A DNA stretch of 64,000 nt from Granulicella sp. 5B5. GTDB taxonomy: Bacteria; Acidobacteriota; Terriglobia; Terriglobales; Acidobacteriaceae. A model generated the notes under the pieces. That model saw only the letters and a program-made list of their open reading frames with translations. It had not been told where the DNA came from and made no database searches. The translations under genes and the position numbers were made by a program. Numbering within the stretch: the stretch's first letter is position 1; each line of letters starts with the position of its first letter. Location of the stretch: contig NZ_CP046444.1 in assembly GCF_014083945.1 (NCBI RefSeq), positions 2,604,001 through 2,668,000 on the forward strand, given 5' to 3'. This document shows positions 45,142 to 58,322 of the stretch, in pieces.

Positions 45142-45154
45142 GATCTTTGACAAC
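45142..45154 (+). promoter_or_regulatory. boxA-like antitermination site in the 16S leader
   Basis: GATCTTTGACAAC resembles boxA (TGCTCTTTRACA). The same 13-mer with one change recurs in the spacer before 23S at 47438-47450. NusB and S10, which bind boxA, are both encoded in this window. Confidence 0.55.
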
Positions 45155-45292
45155 ATAGTTGAACGTGCCAGTCGTGAGATGACATGAAGTTTGGTTGAGT
45201 TATCTCACTAGTTATACCCTCCAGCGCTTTTCGAGCAGCTGGAGGCGCTTGACTCTTGGGACCCCTGTCCTGCAAGAGCAAGCAAACCAAGA

Positions 45293-46793
<1,501 letters not shown>

Positions 46794-47105
46794 TAAAAGA
46801 GAACGCTCTGAGCATCTCTTCCACCTCGCGATTGCGAGCAGCTAGATCCATCGGATCGAGCTGAGGAAGCAGGATGGCTCAGACACCTTCTGTCTAGCTT
46901 CGGCGAAACAGAAGAGTCAAGCTCAACCCTCTTTTGCTTCTTAGAATCAACACCGATGGTCAGATCAAGCGTAGCTTGATCGCACGTTCAACTGTGTCCT
47001 CGAAAACCTTCGAGAGAGCTCAAAAGCCGGTGACGGTCTCCTTCGGGAGAGCCGCGCCGGTGACAGAGCAGCAAGCCAGTGAGCCTATGGCAAACCGGCG
47101 ATGCC

Positions 47106-47182
47106 GGGCCTGTAGCTCAGTTGGCTAGAGCGCACCCCTGATAAGGGTGAGGTCGATAGTTCGAATCTATCCAGGCCCACCA
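47106..47182 (+). tRNA. ileT: tRNA-Ile (GAT)
   Basis: 77 nt with encoded CCA. Acceptor GGGCCTG pairs with CAGGCCC; anticodon GAT lies in CTGATAA; TTCGAATC is the T loop. Placed in the 16S-23S spacer, the standard location. Confidence 0.97.
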
Positions 47183-47215
47183 TAATCTCGTTGTTCGGTT
47201 ATACTGGACAGCAGT

Positions 47216-47291
47216 GGGGCTGTAGCTCAGTTGGGAGAGCGCCTGCTTTGCAAGCAGGATGTCATCGGTTCGATCCCGGTCAGCTCCACCA
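47216..47291 (+). tRNA. alaT: tRNA-Ala (TGC)
   Basis: 76 nt with encoded CCA. Acceptor GGGGCTG pairs with CAGCTCC (one G-U); anticodon TGC in TTTGCAA; T loop TTCGATC. Follows tRNA-Ile by 33 bases in the rRNA spacer. Confidence 0.97.
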
Positions 47292-47437
47292 AAACTCTCT
47301 AAGGTTCGTAGTAAAAGGCAACCTGTTCAAGGTTGAGCCTCGGCAAGCGTCGAAGCTGATCCTTGAGCATGTCGCGAAAGCGCATGTCTCCAAGCCTGCT
47401 CCAGAGCAGGTAGCTGCAACGGTAAGTTGCCGCAGAC

Positions 47438-47450
47438 GATATTTGACAAC
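47438..47450 (+). promoter_or_regulatory. boxA-like site in the spacer before 23S
   Basis: GATATTTGACAAC, one base different from the leader site at 45142. It overlaps the start of the 23S processing stem, as spacer boxA elements often do. Confidence 0.5.
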
Positions 47451-47461
47451 TGAATAGATTG
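47446..47461 (+). other. 5' half of the 23S RNase III processing stem
   Basis: ACAACTGAATAGATTG is perfectly complementary to CAATCTATTCAGTTGT at 50714-50729, 3.2 kb away, so the two close a long stem around 23S rRNA. An inner pairing GAGTAAATTCTATGG (47655-47669) with CCATAGAATTTACTC (50601-50615) fixes the mature ends. RNase III (rnc at 33-986) is the expected enzyme. Confidence 0.75.
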
Positions 47462-47667
47462 GGTAAATATAACTACAAGGCTGAGCAGCATAAGGCTTAC
47501 AGGTAGTTTCTGTAATTCGATAGCTGTCAGTATTGAGTGTCTTTAGATAATTCGAGTAACCCTCTCGCCCTAATCCAGCGAGAGATAAGTTACTGAAGGC
47601 GGACAAAACAACGTAGATTACTCTACGGTCAGAGGTAGTTTCTCTGATGCGTGCGAGTAAATTCTAT

Positions 47668-50604
<2,937 letters not shown>

Positions 50605-50762
50605 AGAATTTACTCTGCGCAATGTTTTGTCATTACGCTAGAGACATTCAATACAAGCTTTGTAGTTATAGAAATATAACTAAATACGCAAATAATTAGG
50701 TATATAGTCTGCTCAATCTATTCAGTTGTGAACGATCGCGCTGCGGCGCAAGTTCTCAAGTT

Positions 50763-50880
<118 letters not shown>

Positions 50881-50887
50881 TAATTCA

Positions 50888-50918
50888 AGCAAAGCCCGCC
50901 CTCGTGGTGGGCTTTGCT
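50888..50918 (+). terminator. rRNA operon terminator
   Basis: Arms AGCAAAGCCCGCC and GGTGGGCTTTGCT (13 bp, one G-T) around CTCGT, 8 bases after 5S rRNA. The T-rich tail is weak (GCTTAACTCC). Confidence 0.82.
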
Positions 50919-51000
50919 GCTTAACTCCCTATCCTTTTTCAACCAACCTGCTTTCCAGCTTCCGTGTTGACAGTCCCGCGCCGACGCCTAGACCAGGCGA

Positions 51001-51764
51001 GTGAGTGACTTCGAGCAGCCACTGAGCGGCGGCAATGTAGCCGGCTTCGTCGTCCGCGTTGGAGACACGGTCCGAAAGCCGGCAACGGAGGCGAGTGATT
51101 CTGTCGAGGCCTTCCTCGGACACCTCCACGCTGCAGGCTTCGAAGCTGCACCGCGTGCTCTCAGGTTCTCGAATATATTCCAGGCTCCACGGCCGATACG
51201 TTACCCCCGCTATCTCTGCTGGAACTTCAGAGACTGGGACGGTTGATCCGGCAGCTTCATGTGGTTGCACGCACCTTTGTGCCTCCTGCGTCGGCTCGCT
51301 GGAACGTCGCCATCAAAGCGGACAGTGAATCTATAATCTGTCACCACGATCTTGCGCCCTGGAACCTTGTGCGTGACGGTGCCAAGTGGGTGTTTATTGA
51401 TTGGGATGGTAGCGGGCCCGGCTCACTTCTGTGGGACCTGGCCTATGCAGCGCAGAGTTTCGTCCCTTTGATGGCGAACGGAGATCCCGTATCAGATGCG
51501 AAGCGGCTTGGTCACATCGTTGCCGGTTATGGCTTGAGCGAAGCTGAGATCGCAGCATTCATCCCAGTTCTAGCGACCCGTACACGGGCGATGTATCAGT
51601 TGCTCTATCAGAGTTCGCTAACGGGGCATCAACCGTGGGCCCGGCTCTATCAGGAAGGCCATGGAACCTACTGGGAGCAGGCTGCGATCTACATAGAACA
51701 AAACGCGGAGCGCTGGTCCACAGCGCTCCGCGTTTTGCCGCCTCTTTATTCAAACCAAAAGTAA
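51001..51764 (+). pseudogene. Aminoglycoside phosphotransferase-like gene, frameshifted
   Basis: The N-terminal part (GTG at 51001; MSDFEQPLSGGNVAGFVVRV, then GDTVRKPATEASDSVEAFL) and the C-terminal part read in different frames. The first frame runs to about FEAAPRAL and then goes off; the family sequence resumes in another frame as QVLEYIPGSTADT, SLLELQRLGRLIRQLH, then the kinase motifs ICHHDLAPWNLV and VFIDWDGSGPGSLLWDLAYA. The break is near 51160-51172, and the remembered family has a few more residues there, so a small deletion is likely. The catalytic half alone (51243-51764) stays open. A remnant, unless a programmed shift or sequencing error explains it. It lies just after the rRNA operon. 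Confidence 0.75.
51700..51736. terminator. Long bidirectional hairpin inside the 3' end of the APH-like gene
   Basis: Arms AAAACGCGGAGCGCT and AGCGCTCCGCGTTTT (15 bp, perfect) with a 7-base loop. It is read as codons at the end of the APH-like frame and also lies 40 bases past the stop of the minus-strand gene 51777-53426, so it can end both transcripts. Confidence 0.88.
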
Positions 51765-51776
51765 CTACCGCCGCGG

Positions 51777-53426
51777 TTAGAACGAGTAACTCTTCGGCGC
51801 CTTGTCACTCACCGGTGCCTTCGGAGCTTTGGGCGCTGCCGGCGCCTTGGGAGCCTTCTCCGTCATCGCGGGCGGTGCTGGTGGCGCCGGAGGCATCGGG
51901 GCCGCAGTCACCTTCCGTAGCGTCACATCGCCATCAGTGGTCGAGATCGTTACCTTGGTGCTGCCCCCCCCTACCGAGCCGTGCAGCGTGTGGTTGTCGT
52001 CGTTGTCTTGCTGCGACAGCCCAAAGTCGTTCTCCATATCGCCGTTGCGCGTGCTCGCGTCCACCTTGAAGGATGACCCAGGCGGCAGCCCTACATCTAC
52101 CGAGCCATGCGTGTTCTGTATGGAGACAGTGCCTAGCGGGGCCACGCTCGTCACATTCACTTCGCCATTCCTGTTGATCACGTCTACGCTGCCCTGCACC
52201 CGATCCAGGGTAATGTTCTTGTCGGTGGTCTTCAGCACCACCGGCCCTGTCAACGCGCTAGCGTTCAAGCTATCGCTCTCCACGGAGAACTCATCGCCCA
52301 GCTTTGCCGCCTGAAAGTGCGTACGGCTTGTGTCGAAGCGCACTGAGCCGCTCACGTTCTGCAGATCGGTCGTGCCGTAAAAGTCTCCCTGCATTGCCAC
52401 CGGTCCGGTCACATTGTTGACGTTTATATCCCCTGTGTGCCCGTTGATCGTCACGGAGCCCGTCATATCCTTCACGGAAACCGATGCATCGTCATCATTG
52501 ATCGTGGCCTGCAAGTCGCCAGCGATCTCCCTCACATCCACATCGCCGTGGTTGGCGGAGATCGTCACCGGCTTCTGCAATTCGCTCACCGTCACATCAC
52601 CGTGATCGGCGTTCACCGTAATGCCGCTGCTTGGCGGCATAGTCACGGTCAGGTCGGCCTGGCCACCCACGACGCCGGCAACGCTCAGCGTCGTCGTATT
52701 GCCGTCGTGCTGGATCGCCGGCTCCAGCTGCTTCATCTTGGTCTGTACGTCCGCCTCGTTCCAGGCGTACGCGCTCTTGTGGATGCTCACGTGCATCTGG
52801 CCGTCGGTGCTGGTGCCGTTCACCGTCACATCGCCGTGCGGGTTGCGGATCACCAGCAGCCCATTTGCCGCAATCGCCGAGCTCACATCGTCGTAGGAGT
52901 CGCTGCGATTGCCCAGTACCTGATCCAGCTTGCCGAACCCCTCACCGAACTTCTGATGCTTCCACTCCAGCCCGCGCAGCGCCGCCTGCGAGGCCAGCCC
53001 CGTGAGAATCAGCAGCACCAGCAGAAACACAATGCCGCCGCCAATCGAGCGCGGGCAGCCCATCTCAGCCGCGCGATCGCGGTCGAGCGCCCACTCCGCC
53101 AGCAGGATCACGCCTGCGGCAATCAGTACCACCGGCCACCAGTGACCGAACCATTCCAGCGCATAGAACGCCGACACGCGGTGCAGCTCCACCAGCAAAA
53201 AGTACACACCAAGCCCCAGCAGGATCAGTGGGCCAACGATCGAGGTCCGTCGCGTCGCCCTGCGCTGGGCCTTCCAGGCAATGCGCTGCATCTTCTGCTG
53301 TGCCCGGTAGGCAGCTTGCTGTGCGCGATACTGTGCCCGCGCCGCGTTGCGGTCATAGGGAGGATACGGTCCGCCCGCAGGCGGTGGTGCTCCGCCCATA
53401 GGCGGTGGTGGTGGATACGCGCTCAT
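51777..53426 (-). CDS. Membrane-anchored DUF4097-type beta-repeat protein
   Basis: 549 aa. A Pro/Gly-rich and then basic, Gln/Arg-rich N-terminus (about 60 residues) precedes two helix-pair regions (IVGPLILLGLGVYFLLVE; WWPVVLIAAGVILLAEWAL; GGGIVFLLVLLILTGL). Residues about 190-500 are a repeat domain of the DUF4097 type: NPHGDVTV, ADHGDVTV, ANHGDVDV, GHTGDINV, NRNGEVNV, NTHGSVDV, TTDGDVTL, each a beta-helix rung. The C-terminus is a PAPKAP-type linker. It ends the operon begun by the sigma factor at 56344 and starts 3 bases from the stop of the gene before it. Likely an envelope-stress structure or sensor; function inferred only. Confidence 0.82.
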   Translation of the reverse strand: MSAYPPPPPMGGAPPPAGGPYPPYDRNAARAQYRAQQAAYRAQQKMQRIAWKAQRRATRRTSIVGPLILLGLGVYFLLVELHRVSAFYALEWFGHWWPVVLIAAGVILLAEWALDRDRAAEMGCPRSIGGGIVFLLVLLILTGLASQAALRGLEWKHQKFGEGFGKLDQVLGNRSDSYDDVSSAIAANGLLVIRNPHGDVTVNGTSTDGQMHVSIHKSAYAWNEADVQTKMKQLEPAIQHDGNTTTLSVAGVVGGQADLTVTMPPSSGITVNADHGDVTVSELQKPVTISANHGDVDVREIAGDLQATINDDDASVSVKDMTGSVTINGHTGDINVNNVTGPVAMQGDFYGTTDLQNVSGSVRFDTSRTHFQAAKLGDEFSVESDSLNASALTGPVVLKTTDKNITLDRVQGSVDVINRNGEVNVTSVAPLGTVSIQNTHGSVDVGLPPGSSFKVDASTRNGDMENDFGLSQQDNDDNHTLHGSVGGGSTKVTISTTDGDVTLRKVTAAPMPPAPPAPPAMTEKAPKAPAAPKAPKAPVSDKAPKSYSF

Positions 53427-53428
53427 GT

Positions 53429-54850
53429 CTATTGCCCACCCTTCGGAGTATTCGCCAGGTCGGCTGCTTGGCTCTCAGTCGGGTTCGACGCCGCCCATGC
53501 TGCGCGGGTCCGCTCGGCATCCGCCTCGTTCATCGGCGGCACTACGGAGCCGCCTGCCGGATATACCGGTACTCCATAGGCCGCATTCGCCAGCGAGGTC
53601 CGCTCCAGAATCAGCACCGCGCCGAACACGATGAACAGGATCGGCCACGTCCGCCCCAGCGAGGCCACGTCCAGCGCCTGCAGCAGGAACAGCAGAGCCA
53701 GCACGGCCATCGCTACCGGCGCGCGCAGAATGCTCATCACCGGGACGCCCGCATGCAGCCGCCGCACCAGTATCAGCGCAGCCAGGCTCGCGAACAGCAG
53801 CGCCAGCACCCAGTTGAAGTTCAGGCTCCAGCCCCACTCCTGCCCAAACTCAAACAGCAGGAACACCACACCCAGGCCAATCAGCCAGATCGCGCCAACA
53901 GGGAACCGCTTGGTCACAGGCACCGGCGTAGCGGCATAGGGCTGGGCGCTGCCCGAGTAGGTCGGTGTGTAAGGTGTTGTGGGTACGCCCGCATCGCGCA
54001 TTGCCTGCGCTCGAATGTCGTCGGCCATCGTCGCTGCGTACTGCTCCGGCGTGCTCCACGCGCCTGCATTGGGCGCCGATGCGAAATGTACCGGCGGCAC
54101 ATAGCCTACCCAGTCCGGGCCAGAGGTTGGCGGCGCGTAGCCAGCAGGTGCCGTGTAGCCTGCCGTGCCATGCGGTGCGCTGTAAGTCGTCGGTCCAGCG
54201 TTCACCGGTTCTCCCGTCCAAGCCGGGCCCGCAGGCGGTGGGGCCGCCGCGCCTGCACCCGCTGCGGCTGCTCCAGCTGTACCCGGCTGGCGTCCAAAGC
54301 CCATCCGCTCGCCAATATCATTGAGTCCGAAGGGGTTCGGCAGCGGCCGGCCTTCCAGCCGCGCCTTCGCCGTGTGGTAGGCGTCAAACACCTGGTAGAA
54401 CACCCACCCTGCCACCAACAACCCAAAGATCCCATTTACGTGGTCGTTCAACGAAGCCAGCACCACGAACACCACCAGGTGGGCCACGCCCTTGGCATAC
54501 TGCCCGTTGTACATTGCGCCCACGCCGGGGATCAGTCCCAGAAAACCTGCCAGCACTGGGTGCGGTAGGCTCGTCGGTATTGCGCCCATCGGAGGCACTG
54601 CACCCGCGGGTGGCACTGCTCCCACCGGCTGCACCGTCGTATATCCCTGCTGATTGCTTGTCGTCGATCCCACCCGAGCCGCGAGGCATGGCTCGCAGAA
54701 GACCCCCGTGCCCACCGGCCGTGCCGTCTCCCGCGTCAGCGGTGTCCCGCAATCCTGGCAGAAGCCCACTCGCTCTGCCGTCCCGGCCGTTCCCGCCGGG
54801 GCCTCCGTGTTGCCGGGGGCGTTGGTCCCGTAATTTGTCTCGTCGCTCAT
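53429..54850 (-). CDS. Membrane protein with N-terminal zinc ribbon, function unknown
   Basis: 473 aa from ATG 54850 (MSDETNYGTN). A zinc-ribbon/B-box-like module CQDCGTPLTRETARP...CEPC occupies residues about 30-55. Next are two hydrophobic helices (VLAGFLGLIPGVGAMYNGQY, TM2-like; HLVVFVVLASLNDHV), a long Ala/Pro/Gly-rich linker, and a C-terminal block of four helices (PVGAIWLIGLGVVFLLFEFG) like DUF5668. It sits between the anti-sigma factor and the DUF4097-type protein in one minus-strand operon. Role unknown. Confidence 0.75.
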   Translation of the reverse strand: MSDETNYGTNAPGNTEAPAGTAGTAERVGFCQDCGTPLTRETARPVGTGVFCEPCLAARVGSTTSNQQGYTTVQPVGAVPPAGAVPPMGAIPTSLPHPVLAGFLGLIPGVGAMYNGQYAKGVAHLVVFVVLASLNDHVNGIFGLLVAGWVFYQVFDAYHTAKARLEGRPLPNPFGLNDIGERMGFGRQPGTAGAAAAGAGAAAPPPAGPAWTGEPVNAGPTTYSAPHGTAGYTAPAGYAPPTSGPDWVGYVPPVHFASAPNAGAWSTPEQYAATMADDIRAQAMRDAGVPTTPYTPTYSGSAQPYAATPVPVTKRFPVGAIWLIGLGVVFLLFEFGQEWGWSLNFNWVLALLFASLAALILVRRLHAGVPVMSILRAPVAMAVLALLFLLQALDVASLGRTWPILFIVFGAVLILERTSLANAAYGVPVYPAGGSVVPPMNEADAERTRAAWAASNPTESQAADLANTPKGGQ

Positions 54851-54957
54851 CGTACGCGCCTTCCTTCTATCCCTGGGCCAATCAATCACTCGTGCGGTGG
54901 CTGGTCTTGCCAGCCGTCCATCCTGATCGCTCCGTAATTTTGTGCTGCCTGTTGCTC

Positions 54958-55626
54958 TTACTGCTGTCCGTTTCCGTTCAGCTCGTTCATGCGCGACTCC
55001 ATCTGGTACACCACGCGCATGTTCTCAAACTGCCTTGTCGCGCTCGCCCCGGCGTCGGCCAGGTTGCGCCGGATGCCGCTGGGCGTAAAGTCCGCCACCC
55101 GCAGGTCATGCACTCGCACGCCCATCAGGTTCAGTGTCAGCGCCAGTGAGAAGAACGCCATCGCCGCCGTCATCGCCAGGCGCGGCTGCAGCAGCATCGC
55201 TGCATTGCCCAGCGAGAACATCTCGCCCAGCTTCACGCGAGTCTCGGACCACCGGCGGTTCCAGCCGCCCTGCGCCTTCGCTGCGCCTTGGGTGCCCCAT
55301 TCATGCGCAGCTTCATCGCGCATGAGTGGGGTAGCGAACTCTTCCGGTGCCACAGCCTGCGGCACCGCCACGCCCGAGGTCTCCGCCAGGATGCGCTCCA
55401 GCAAGCCCACCGGCGGCTCCGGCGTCTTCGACTTCAGCATCGAAAGCCACGCCGCGCCGCGCCGGGCTTCAGCCAGCTCCTGCGCACAGTGCGTGCAGCT
55501 GGCAACGTGGGTATCAAACGCCCGCTGCTCGTCTGCCGTCAGCGTACCGTCCACGGCCTCGGGCAGCATCGCCTCGCACACCGCGCAGTTCGCCGGAGTC
55601 TCACCAAATCCTTCGAATTGAGTCAT
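54958..55626 (-). CDS. Zinc-finger anti-sigma factor
   Basis: 222 aa. The N-terminus has the anti-sigma zinc-finger (zf-HC2) pattern: CAVCEAMLPEAVDG..., then HVASCTHC, giving His and Cys ligands. A single transmembrane helix (LAMTAAMAFFSLALTLNLMGV) lies near residue 165, with the C-terminal part outside the cytoplasm. It follows the ECF sigma gene by about 10 bases and would hold that sigma factor at the membrane until a signal releases it. ATG 55626 is taken; a TTG at 55635 is the alternative. Confidence 0.88.
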   Translation of the reverse strand: MTQFEGFGETPANCAVCEAMLPEAVDGTLTADEQRAFDTHVASCTHCAQELAEARRGAAWLSMLKSKTPEPPVGLLERILAETSGVAVPQAVAPEEFATPLMRDEAAHEWGTQGAAKAQGGWNRRWSETRVKLGEMFSLGNAAMLLQPRLAMTAAMAFFSLALTLNLMGVRVHDLRVADFTPSGIRRNLADAGASATRQFENMRVVYQMESRMNELNGNGQQ

Positions 55627-55636
55627 GTTCGCCAAC

Positions 55637-56344
55637 TCACATCACCTGCCCTTCTATACGTTTCAACAACCTTGCGAGCTCTGCCCGCCCGCGGCTGATC
55701 CGGCTCTTCACCGTACCCTGCGGAACGCCCAGTACCTCAGCGATATCCTTGTAATCCATATCTTCCAGATCGCGCAAAATCACCGCCTCGCGCAGCTCCG
55801 GAGAAACCTGTTTCAACGCCTCCTGGATCTGCATCCGCAGCTCCATTCCGGCGACCACCTGCTCCTGGCTCTTGCCCGTATCGGCCAGGCGATCGCCGCG
55901 CGTCATTCCATCCTCTTCGCCGTCGTACGTCTCGTCCAGCGAATCGGACGCGCGCTCCATCCGCGACCGCCGGTAGTTGTCCACCAGCAGGTTGCGGGTC
56001 AGCGTCGTCAACCAGGTCGTAAAGCCGCCCTTCGCGGGGTCGAAGCTCGCCAGGTTGCGATACATCTTCAAAAACGCCTCTTGCGTCAGGTCTTCGGCGT
56101 CGCTCTGCGAACCCGTAAACCGGTAGCAGATGCCATAGATACGGCGATGTTGCGTGCGGGCCAGCTTCTCCCAGGCTGCTGCATCGCCTGCCAGGCACCG
56201 CGCGGCCAGTTCGGCCAGTTCGCGCTGCTCGGCCATCGCAGCCGTCCGCTCCGGGCTCACCGCTCCCGCCTGTCCTGCCATCGCCGTGCCGCCGCTGCGT
56301 CCTGCATCCTGCGGCCCGGGTTCCAACTCGTGGGACGACCTCAT
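55637..56344 (-). CDS. ECF-type RNA polymerase sigma factor
   Basis: 235 aa from ATG 56344, which follows AGGAGG at 11 bases. Region 2 is RRIYGICYRFTGSQSDAEDL with TQEAFLKMYRNLASFDP and TWLTTLTRNLLVDNYRR; region 4 is MDYKDIAEVLGVPQGTVKSR with ISRGRAELARLL. The N-terminal 45 residues before AARCLAGDAAAWEKLA are of low complexity. First gene of a four-gene operon with its anti-sigma factor and two membrane proteins; such units normally regulate themselves. Confidence 0.93.
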   Translation of the reverse strand: MRSSHELEPGPQDAGRSGGTAMAGQAGAVSPERTAAMAEQRELAELAARCLAGDAAAWEKLARTQHRRIYGICYRFTGSQSDAEDLTQEAFLKMYRNLASFDPAKGGFTTWLTTLTRNLLVDNYRRSRMERASDSLDETYDGEEDGMTRGDRLADTGKSQEQVVAGMELRMQIQEALKQVSPELREAVILRDLEDMDYKDIAEVLGVPQGTVKSRISRGRAELARLLKRIEGQVM

Positions 56345-56673
56345 GACGGGTCGAACCTCCTGATGGCTCACGCGCTCCGGAACAGCTGCTCGCTCCCGGC
56401 CCTGCGTGCGGTCTGTAGCTCGGCCTGCTGCACGGTCGCCAGCTGGGCTCACTGGACGCGGCGCACTCCGCCAGCCCGTCCTCGTTCCCCGCTGCAACAT
56501 CGCCGAAACTGCTACCGTCGCCATGTTGTTTCATACGCAACGCCCCCGTAACAGTTCCGTTAAAGCAGGGAATCGAGAGCAGGAGGCAGCCAGCAGTCTT
56601 GTAACTCGGTAATTCTACTGGTATCAGTGCCTTCCACAACCCAGTGTGGCAAAGAAACCACACCAGCAGCTCT

Positions 56674-56697
56674 CTATTCCCCACTCCCTACTCCCTA
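56674..56697 (-). repeat. G-rich heptad array at the sodC stop
   Basis: On the minus strand: TAGGGAGTAGGGAGTGGGG then AATAG. Its first TAG is the sodC stop codon (56695-56697). Three GGG runs are visible. The G-rich strand again equals the coding strand of the upstream gene. Confidence 0.8.
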
Positions 56698-57246
56698 GTA
56701 TTGAATCACCCCGCACGCCACCCGGTTGCCCGCGTTGCCAGCCGGATCGCTCTTTTCGTCGTCGGCATGCTCATGCACCACCACGCTCGTACCGCCATCC
56801 AGCATCAGCGAGTTCGGCGCACTGCGGTCCAACGAGATCGAGGTGATTACAAAACTCGCCTCGCCCTTGTGGTCTTCGCCCACCAGCACATTGCTGGGCA
56901 GATCGCCGTTGTGGTGGCCTGCCATGTTCATGTAGCCGTGGTGCTTGCCATCCGGGTTGAAGTGCCCGCCAGCGCTCTTGAAGTCTGGCGGTTCACACAC
57001 GGGCTTCTGGTGGACGTGCACGCCATGCGGCCCAAACGCCAGGTTCTGCAGGTGTACCGTCACTTTCACACCTTTCTTCACCGTCTTGAAGGTCACATAG
57101 CCATCATCGGCGCCATCGACGCCCTTCAGCGGCACCTTGATCTCCTTGGGAACGGGCTTGGCCGCATCCTGTGCCCGCATCGGCGCTGCACCAACGGTAG
57201 CGATACCCGCCGCCACGCCGCACATCATCAACCAGCTCCAGCGCAT
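56695..57246 (-). CDS. sodC: Superoxide dismutase [Cu-Zn], exported
   Basis: 183 aa. A signal peptide (WSWLMMCGVAAGIATVGAAP, cut after MRAQ) sends it to the periplasm. Metal ligands: GPHGVHVHQ, the Zn loop GGHFNPDGKHHG with MAGHHNGDLPS, and VVVHEHADD; the second signature is GNAGNRVACGVI. It turns superoxide into oxygen and peroxide. ATG 57246 follows AGGAGG. The stop codon is supplied by a heptad array. Divergent from tdk. Confidence 0.95.
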   Translation of the reverse strand: MRWSWLMMCGVAAGIATVGAAPMRAQDAAKPVPKEIKVPLKGVDGADDGYVTFKTVKKGVKVTVHLQNLAFGPHGVHVHQKPVCEPPDFKSAGGHFNPDGKHHGYMNMAGHHNGDLPSNVLVGEDHKGEASFVITSISLDRSAPNSLMLDGGTSVVVHEHADDEKSDPAGNAGNRVACGVIQY

Positions 57247-57346
57247 CGAACCATCCTCCTGGCTATCTCTTGGAAGTTGCACCACCAGCATACGCTCTGC
57301 CTCCGCTCCCGGAGCGCCCAATCCGCCACGATCTCGTGGTCTTGCT

Positions 57347-57384
57347 CTATCTTCTATCCCCCATCCTCTACTCCCTCTCCCGCC
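57347..57384 (-). repeat. Degenerate heptad-like C/T-rich tract upstream of tdk
   Basis: TCTATC/TCTATCC/CCCATCC-type units on the plus strand recall the complement of the GGGATAG family but are irregular. Lies in the 179-base sodC-tdk divergent gap and is the only copy not next to a stop codon. Confidence 0.4.
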
Positions 57385-57425
57385 CCACTTATCCACCGCG
57401 TCTCGTTGATTACGATGAGGCAACG

Positions 57426-58085
57426 ATGTCTCATCCCGCAGCCCAACCCGGCGTTCCGCAACCTGGTGTTTTAGAAGTCATCACCGGCCCCATGTTCTCC
57501 GGCAAGTCCGAGGAGCTGATCCGCCGCCTCAAGCGTGCGCGCATCGCTCGCCAGCGAGTCGCCTGCTACAAGCCCGATATCGACCTCCGCTACCACCGCA
57601 CCGCCATCGCCAGCCACAGCTCGCAGACCCACGAAGCCGTCACCGTTGCCACCACCGACCGCCTCCGCGAGCACCTCTACCCGCAGTTAGCCGAGGTAGA
57701 CGTCATCGGTGTAGATGAAGCCCAGTTCTTCGACGAGCACCTGATCCCGCTCGCCCTCGAGCTCGTCGCCCTCGGCAAGCGCGTCCTCATGGCCGGCCTT
57801 GACACCACCTTCTCCAACGAGCCCTTCGGCCCCGTCCCCAATCTCATGGCCCTCGCCGACAAGGTCACCAAGCTCTCCGCCGTTTGCATGGTCTGCGGAG
57901 CCTCAGCCATCCACACCCAACGCCTCGGCTCCTCGCAGGAGTTGGTCGTCGTAGGCGCCGCCGGTCTCTACGAAGCCCGCTGCCGCGCCCACTTCCACCC
58001 CGCCGGCGACTCGCCCGCCCAGCAACTGGAGCTCACTGCGCAACTGGAGCTGCCGTCGCCGGTCCCTCTCACTAAAACCGGGTGA
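57426..58085 (+). CDS. tdk: Thymidine kinase
   Basis: 219 aa type II thymidine kinase for the salvage of thymidine. P-loop GPMFSGKSEELIRRL at residues 21-35, catalytic VDEAQFF, and the lasso/zinc part with CMVCGASAIHTQR and later CRAHFHP. ATG at 57426 gives the proper N-terminus (MSHPAAQPGVPQPGVLEVIT); in-frame codons upstream from 57270 run through repeat-like DNA. Its 3' end overlaps the minus-strand small gene at 58072-58239 by 14 bases. Confidence 0.95.
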   Translation: MSHPAAQPGVPQPGVLEVITGPMFSGKSEELIRRLKRARIARQRVACYKPDIDLRYHRTAIASHSSQTHEAVTVATTDRLREHLYPQLAEVDVIGVDEAQFFDEHLIPLALELVALGKRVLMAGLDTTFSNEPFGPVPNLMALADKVTKLSAVCMVCGASAIHTQRLGSSQELVVVGAAGLYEARCRAHFHPAGDSPAQQLELTAQLELPSPVPLTKTG

Positions 58086-58239
58086 TTACGAACAGAAACG
58101 CTCCCAGAACGCCCAGGATCGTCGCCGCCAGAACCCCCGTAATGTAATAAGCGGCGAGGCGTTCTTTCCCAGCCTTCGGCCGGGTAATCCCAACACCCCA
58201 TATAAAACTCTCGCTCACGATATCGGTTAGGCTTTTCAT
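58072..58239 (-). CDS. Small single-helix membrane protein
   Basis: 55 aa from ATG 58239: MKSLTDIVSESFIWGVGITR, then a C-terminal transmembrane helix (LAAYYITGVLAATILGVLGAFLF, shown only in outline). GGAGGG lies 10 bases upstream, a strong ribosome-binding site that favours this ATG over one at 58248. Family not recognised. The 3' end overlaps tdk on the other strand. Confidence 0.6.
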   Translation of the reverse strand: MKSLTDIVSESFIWGVGITRPKAGKERLAAYYITGVLAATILGVLGAFLFVITRF

Positions 58240-58322
58240 GATTGGCATCCCTCCTGTCCATATCCATTGGAGCGGACAGACAGCCCGGCTGATATGCAAA
58301 TGCTGCGAGAAACGTAACTCCG

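Noticed and set aside
51777-54850. Idea that the repeat-rich membrane genes are a secretion or phage-defence system
   Set aside because: No nuclease, ATPase, effector or phage-related domain in the operon; an envelope-stress unit fits better.
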